Origin: Tritrichomonas musculus
Lineage: Eukaryota; Parabasalia; Tritrichomonadida; Tritrichomonadidae
DNA: 64,000 nt
NCBI GenBank assembly: GCA_039105265.1
Contig: JAPFFF010000016.1
Span: forward strand, 124,001 to 188,000
Reading direction: 5' to 3'
The translations under genes were made by a program, and so were the position numbers. Below, in pieces: positions 62,123 to 64,000 of the stretch (positions are counted from its first letter, which is position 1; each line of letters begins with the position of its first letter). Below the pieces are notes generated by a model. The model did no database searches and had not been told where the DNA came from. It saw nothing but the letters and a program-made list of their open reading frames with translations.

Positions 62123-63964
62123 TTAATCATTATGATGCTGGTATTCAAATGCTTCAATTTTCATAACTCGTGCTTCAATTTCTTGTTTCATGCTCATTTC
62201 TTTACTTGTCAATTTCTTGTTCTTATTTTCAGAAAACAAATCATAATTATTAGATTTCATTACATCAAAGATTTCAGCGAACGATGGACGGTTTTCTGGC
62301 GATGTTGACAAGCAACTTTCAATCAATTTACGGACCCAATTAACAATCGTATCAGGAAGAGGAGGAAGGATTCCTAAACAGACATTTTTCAAGTTGAATT
62401 TTGGGTAGCTTCCAGTGACAATGAAAACAAGCACGATTCCGAATGAATAAACGTCTACCTTATTTGTATATTTGATACCATCTTCATCATCAGCGAAAAG
62501 TTCAGGTGTCATCGCATGCCGAGGACGAGTTCAGTAGTGATTCTGTTCTTTTGCTTGTTATCAAGTTCTTTGTTCTTGATTGCCTTTTCAAGCGAGTTTG
62601 GTTCAAGTGACAGAACAATCGATGGTGCATGTGTATCGTCTCCATAATTGACACCAATGATGCGAATGATGCATGGATGACGAAGCCTGAACAAAACTTC
62701 ACCTTCAGTAAGAAACCGTTGTAAAATTTTATGAGTGAACTGTTTGAGTTCTTTCTTTGCATATTTTTCTTGTTCTGTCTTGATGAATATTTTGACACTA
62801 GATGTAGCTCCTTCACCGATGAGTGATCCTTCTTGGTAATCATTCAAATTGATGAATGTTATATCTGTCTTTTTTTCTTTAAGTGCAAATAGGAAGCCTT
62901 TCAATCGATCGACTTCTTCATTTGTTTCAAGGTTCTTTGCTTTTAGTTGACTGTTTTCCTGTTTTAATTGGTGAATTTCCTTTTCAAGTTGTGATAATTT
63001 TTCCATCAATTGACTGTCTTTGTTTTCAGCAGGTTGATTTTGGATTGGATTTGCTAATCTTTTTTTTGGTTTTGGTTTTTGGATTTCATTGTGGATTTGT
63101 TTCACATTTTCTGTTTTAATGGTTTTAGTCGGTCCTTTGGATAACATATCAGCAATTTCGAAATTACAATTTTCAATGGCTTTATCAATAGCAGAACAAT
63201 AAAATATTTCACTTTAAAATTCCATAAATAATTACAAAATTTTAATGTTATGAAAAATGTAAAAATTTGAATATTATTAATACTGTTGTAATAAAATGTT
63301 TTTAATGTTGATATCAATTCCGCTTTGTGCTAATAATAATTGAACAATTTCTTTATGGCCTTGACATGCAGCCCAAATTAAAGCTGTATAATTAAAAATA
63401 AGAAGTGGAATTCCATAAATGATTTATATATTTAAAATATCATGAAAAAAAGTAAAAATAAACTTCAAAAAAATGTTTCTGTGTTCAAATATTTTGAGCG
63501 TTAATATCAATATTTTTATGTAATAATAATTCTCGAACAACATTTGTATGACCTTCCCATGCAGCCCAAAGTAACGGTGTATTATTAGATATCTGAATTA
63601 AACTCCACAAATGATTGTAAATTTTAATATAATAAAAAAAGAAGACTTTAATATCATCAGAAACTTTATAATTAGATGTTTTTACTGTTGACTTGAATAT
63701 CTTGAAGGGATAATAATTCTTTAACAATATTAACATGACCATTTTTTGCAGCTAAATTCAACGCCGTATAATCAAATAAACGAGTTTAATCCCATGAATT
63801 GTGGAAATTATATATTCTATGAATAGTATATTTTAAATATCATGAATATTCTTCATTGAAATATCTTTGAAGTTAATATCTACTTTATTTGTAGCAAGAA
63901 TTTGTCGAACTGACTTAAGATTTCCGCAAGAAGAAGCATTTAAAAGTTTTTGATTATTATTCAT
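62123..63964 (-). pseudogene. Ankyrin-repeat protein kinase gene with intron-like spacers and a deleted catalytic core
   Basis: Reading the minus strand from the ATG at 63964 (MNNNQKLLNASSCGNLKSV) gives one ankyrin unit, then four more units, each of about 99-105 nt, separated by non-coding spacers of 84-91 nt. The last ankyrin unit leads directly into MLSKGPTKTIKTENV (63147), a coiled coil (QLEKEIHQLKQENSQLK), and a kinase N-lobe with IGEGATSSV and YAKKELKQ. The frame stops after ELVLGMR (62509-62512 area) and restarts as MTPELFADD, jumping over the whole HRD catalytic loop and DFG; about 45-50 residues normally found there are missing and the frame is shifted. The C-lobe continues to KVDVYSFGIVLVF, ENRPSFAEIF and the stop at 62123. 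An initiator (TCATA, minus strand, 63986-63990) supports the start. It cannot make an active kinase. Confidence 0.75.
63208..63860 (-). repeat. ~190-bp tandem units: one ankyrin repeat plus one spacer
   Basis: Matching ankyrin positions recur at about 63373, 63565, 63753 and 63943, i.e. every 188-192 bp. The spacers (about 63777-63859, 63590-63674, 63397-63487 and 63208-63294) resemble one another, sharing CATTTATGGAATT-like and TTTTAAATATCATGA-like elements on opposite strands. They interrupt the frame exactly between ankyrin repeats (after DINxKxI, before NYTAL). None starts with GT. Confidence 0.75.
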
Positions 63965-63985
63965 TTAAAGTAGTATGGCGATTTG

Positions 63986-63990
63986 TATGA
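63986..63990 (-). promoter_or_regulatory. Initiator of the ankyrin-kinase gene
   Basis: TCATA on the minus strand, 22-26 nt before the ATG at 63964. Confidence 0.4.
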
Positions 63991-64000
63991 GGTCATTCAA

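Noticed and set aside
63208-63860. Canonical spliceosomal introns between ankyrin units
   Set aside because: No GTAYGT start or ACTAAC...ACAG end occurs at the unit borders.

Overview
This window reads as nuclear DNA of a parabasalid protist, most likely a trichomonad close to Tritrichomonas foetus or Trichomonas vaginalis. The evidence is very high A+T, almost no canonical introns, short 5' leaders in which a trichomonad-type initiator (TCAYW) lies about 8-30 nt before several ATGs, and a typical gene mix: BspA-like leucine-rich repeat proteins joined to ankyrin/DUF3447-type domains, legumain, an iron-sulfur flavoprotein-like reductase, many kinases and pseudokinases, and DNA-transposon debris. 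The species call is an inference; the parabasalid call is firmer.

Layout. 1-630: edge-truncated gene (minus). 1621-6051: SecA-like ATPase with C-terminal membrane segments. 6133-7941: composite pseudogene made of a copied NBAS-gene fragment next to a decayed SecA-like C-terminal half. 8038-12042: NBAS/Sec39-like tethering protein. 12.3-12.5 kb: kinase remnant. 12625-14412: ankyrin/BspA protein. 14.5-18.0 kb: gene-free, with two candidate non-autonomous DNA transposons. 18591-28104: a 9.5 kb inverted repeat whose arms carry a pseudokinase, a tRNA-like Pol III unit with an inserted hairpin, a cluster of short palindromes and a 23-bp minisatellite; the loop is about 1.07 kb. 29746-36223: legumain, an ankyrin-like protein with a UBR-box-like zinc cluster, a kinase/Sel1 relic and small coiled-coil or unknown genes. 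37215-41864: UBR1-type E3 ligase. 42764-48310: SecA-like ATPase fused to a C-terminal pseudokinase, divergent from an unrecognised proline-repeat gene (48447-51740). 52364-55042: protein kinase fused to a complete eEF1A/HBS1-like GTPase. 55.3-57.4 kb: relics of a helicase, a hAT transposase and an unknown gene. 57667-60105: BspA gene split by one in-frame stop. 60187-60959: TA-flanked MITE. 61320-61955: flavoprotein. 62123-63964: ankyrin-kinase gene in which each ankyrin repeat is separated from the next by an 84-91 nt spacer and the kinase core is deleted.

The most unusual material is (1) a eukaryotic SecA-like motor family with its own conserved C-terminal domain and membrane anchor, once fused to a pseudokinase; (2) a kinase-translation GTPase fusion with a damaged G3 motif; (3) the near-identical inverted repeat whose minisatellites differ in length between arms; and (4) the periodic ankyrin gene with intron-like spacers lacking GT-AG ends. 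NBAS (vesicle tethering), UBR1 (N-degron pathway), legumain and the flavoprotein look like ordinary working genes; no operon-like coordination is visible beyond the divergent SecA-pseudokinase/proline-repeat pair.
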